Of a DNA stretch of 64,000 nucleotides, positions 63,380 to 64,000 are shown piece by piece (position 1 is the first letter of the stretch; every line of letters begins with the position of its first letter). The notes beneath the pieces are model-generated. The model worked only from the letters and a program-made list of their open reading frames with translations, ran no database searches and was not told the DNA's origin. The stretch is from Apricaphanius iberus (lineage: Eukaryota; Chordata; Actinopteri; Cyprinodontiformes; Aphaniidae): NCBI GenBank assembly GCA_028564705.1, contig JAPXFQ010001003.1, positions 2,857,001 to 2,921,000 on the forward strand. Direction: 5' to 3'. The translations under genes and the position numbers were made by a program.

Positions 63380-64000
63380 GGCTTTAAAACGAACATTGTT
63401 TAGCACATGAGATTGTATGATGTAAATCCGTTTAAAAGAGTGAAACACAATTGCTAAATATAGCATAAGAATTTCAAACATGAAAAAAACTTTGATTAGG
63501 CCTAACTGATAGAGACATTTCCTGAAATAGGCTGTCATGATTGTCATTGGATTGGACAGGAAGGCAATTTATGGGAAGTTGTCATTTATGTATTATCTTG
63601 ATACCAAATTAAATGCGATCCTTAATTTACACATTCCATAAGAAAAAAATTAAATAAAACTTTCTGAGATAGGCTACTTAATGGGGTCGCCAAGGCTACC
63701 GCAGAAGAGGTGGTCCAAACGTAGATTGAAGCTAAGTGCAAATAAAATTAGTTAGAATTGACAAAATGGTCAGTGTAGGAATGAATAATTGATGATGGAC
63801 ATGTTCCTTGGCCGTTTTGTTCATTTCGTACCCGACATTTTCTGACACCAGAATGGTGTAGGATATAGGCTATGTCCTTCCAGTATTGCACAAAATTGCA
63901 GTGATTATGCTTCAAATAATATAATTAATGGTTTTTCAGTAGGCTTAAATTAAACGTGGTCTGAACATAGGCTATTACTTTGGTGTTGGAGGCCCATCTT
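63380..64000. other. Upstream flank of interferon B, no gene seen
   Basis: This matches the upstream flank of copy A in pieces. No exon, repeat family or RNA gene is recognised before the window ends. Confidence 0.5.

Larger units (their letters stand above)
60940..63960. repeat. Interferon duplication unit B
   Basis: This is the counterpart of unit A, in the same orientation and offset by about 5.27 kb at the start codons. It differs mainly by a LINE fragment at 61495-61921. It may continue past the window end. Confidence 0.78.

Overview
The window reads as genomic DNA of a ray-finned fish, probably a percomorph. The reasons are spliced host genes with GT-AG introns, a five-exon type I interferon (amniote type I interferons are intronless), and fish-type SINE, Rex3-like, Tc1 and hAT-type repeats. 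The species cannot be named from the sequence.

Layout. (1) 1-15838, + strand: the 3' five coding exons of lasp1 (LIM and SH3 protein); the LIM exons lie before base 1. An intron at the left edge carries a candidate DNA transposon with its own spliced gene on the - strand (about 1260-4790). (2) 16382-29528, - strand: a complete 13-exon KLHDC1/KLHDC2-type kelch gene, convergent with lasp1. (3) 31706-49121, - strand: a complete 11-coding-exon plekhm1 with RUN, PH, PH and Rubicon-homology domains and a conserved LC3-binding motif. (4) 49160-52227: the plekhm1 5' flank. (5) 52228-55897: a Tc1-like transposon broken by a Rex3-like LINE and by a foldback element. (6) 56340 to the right end: a type I interferon cluster. 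Copy A (- strand) is intact with 186 codons. Copy B (- strand) is a near-identical tandem duplicate with one TGA stop in the signal peptide. Between them lies a decayed five-exon copy on the + strand. Both - strand copies keep an IRF site, a TATA-like box and AU-rich 3' UTR repeats.

How the genes work. The three housekeeping-type genes are functionally unrelated: actin and focal-adhesion scaffolding (LASP1), C-degron recognition by a CUL2 ubiquitin ligase (KLHDC1/2), and late endosome or autophagosome to lysosome fusion (PLEKHM1). The interferon cluster is an antiviral cytokine locus in active birth and death.

Most remaining DNA is intron or intergenic sequence with many non-autonomous DNA elements. 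Several have visible terminal inverted repeats, and three have exact target-site duplications (hAT-type 8 bp at 45685-46363, 4 bp at 25511-26529, TA for the Tc1). The most unusual item is the element at 1260-4790. Its gene codes for a basic, Cys/His-rich protein I cannot assign to a named superfamily, and it is flanked on both sides by many copies of the 14-mer TGTCCACCCTGTCA. Coding joins were checked for splice consensus and reading phase by hand; no alignment or database search was possible.
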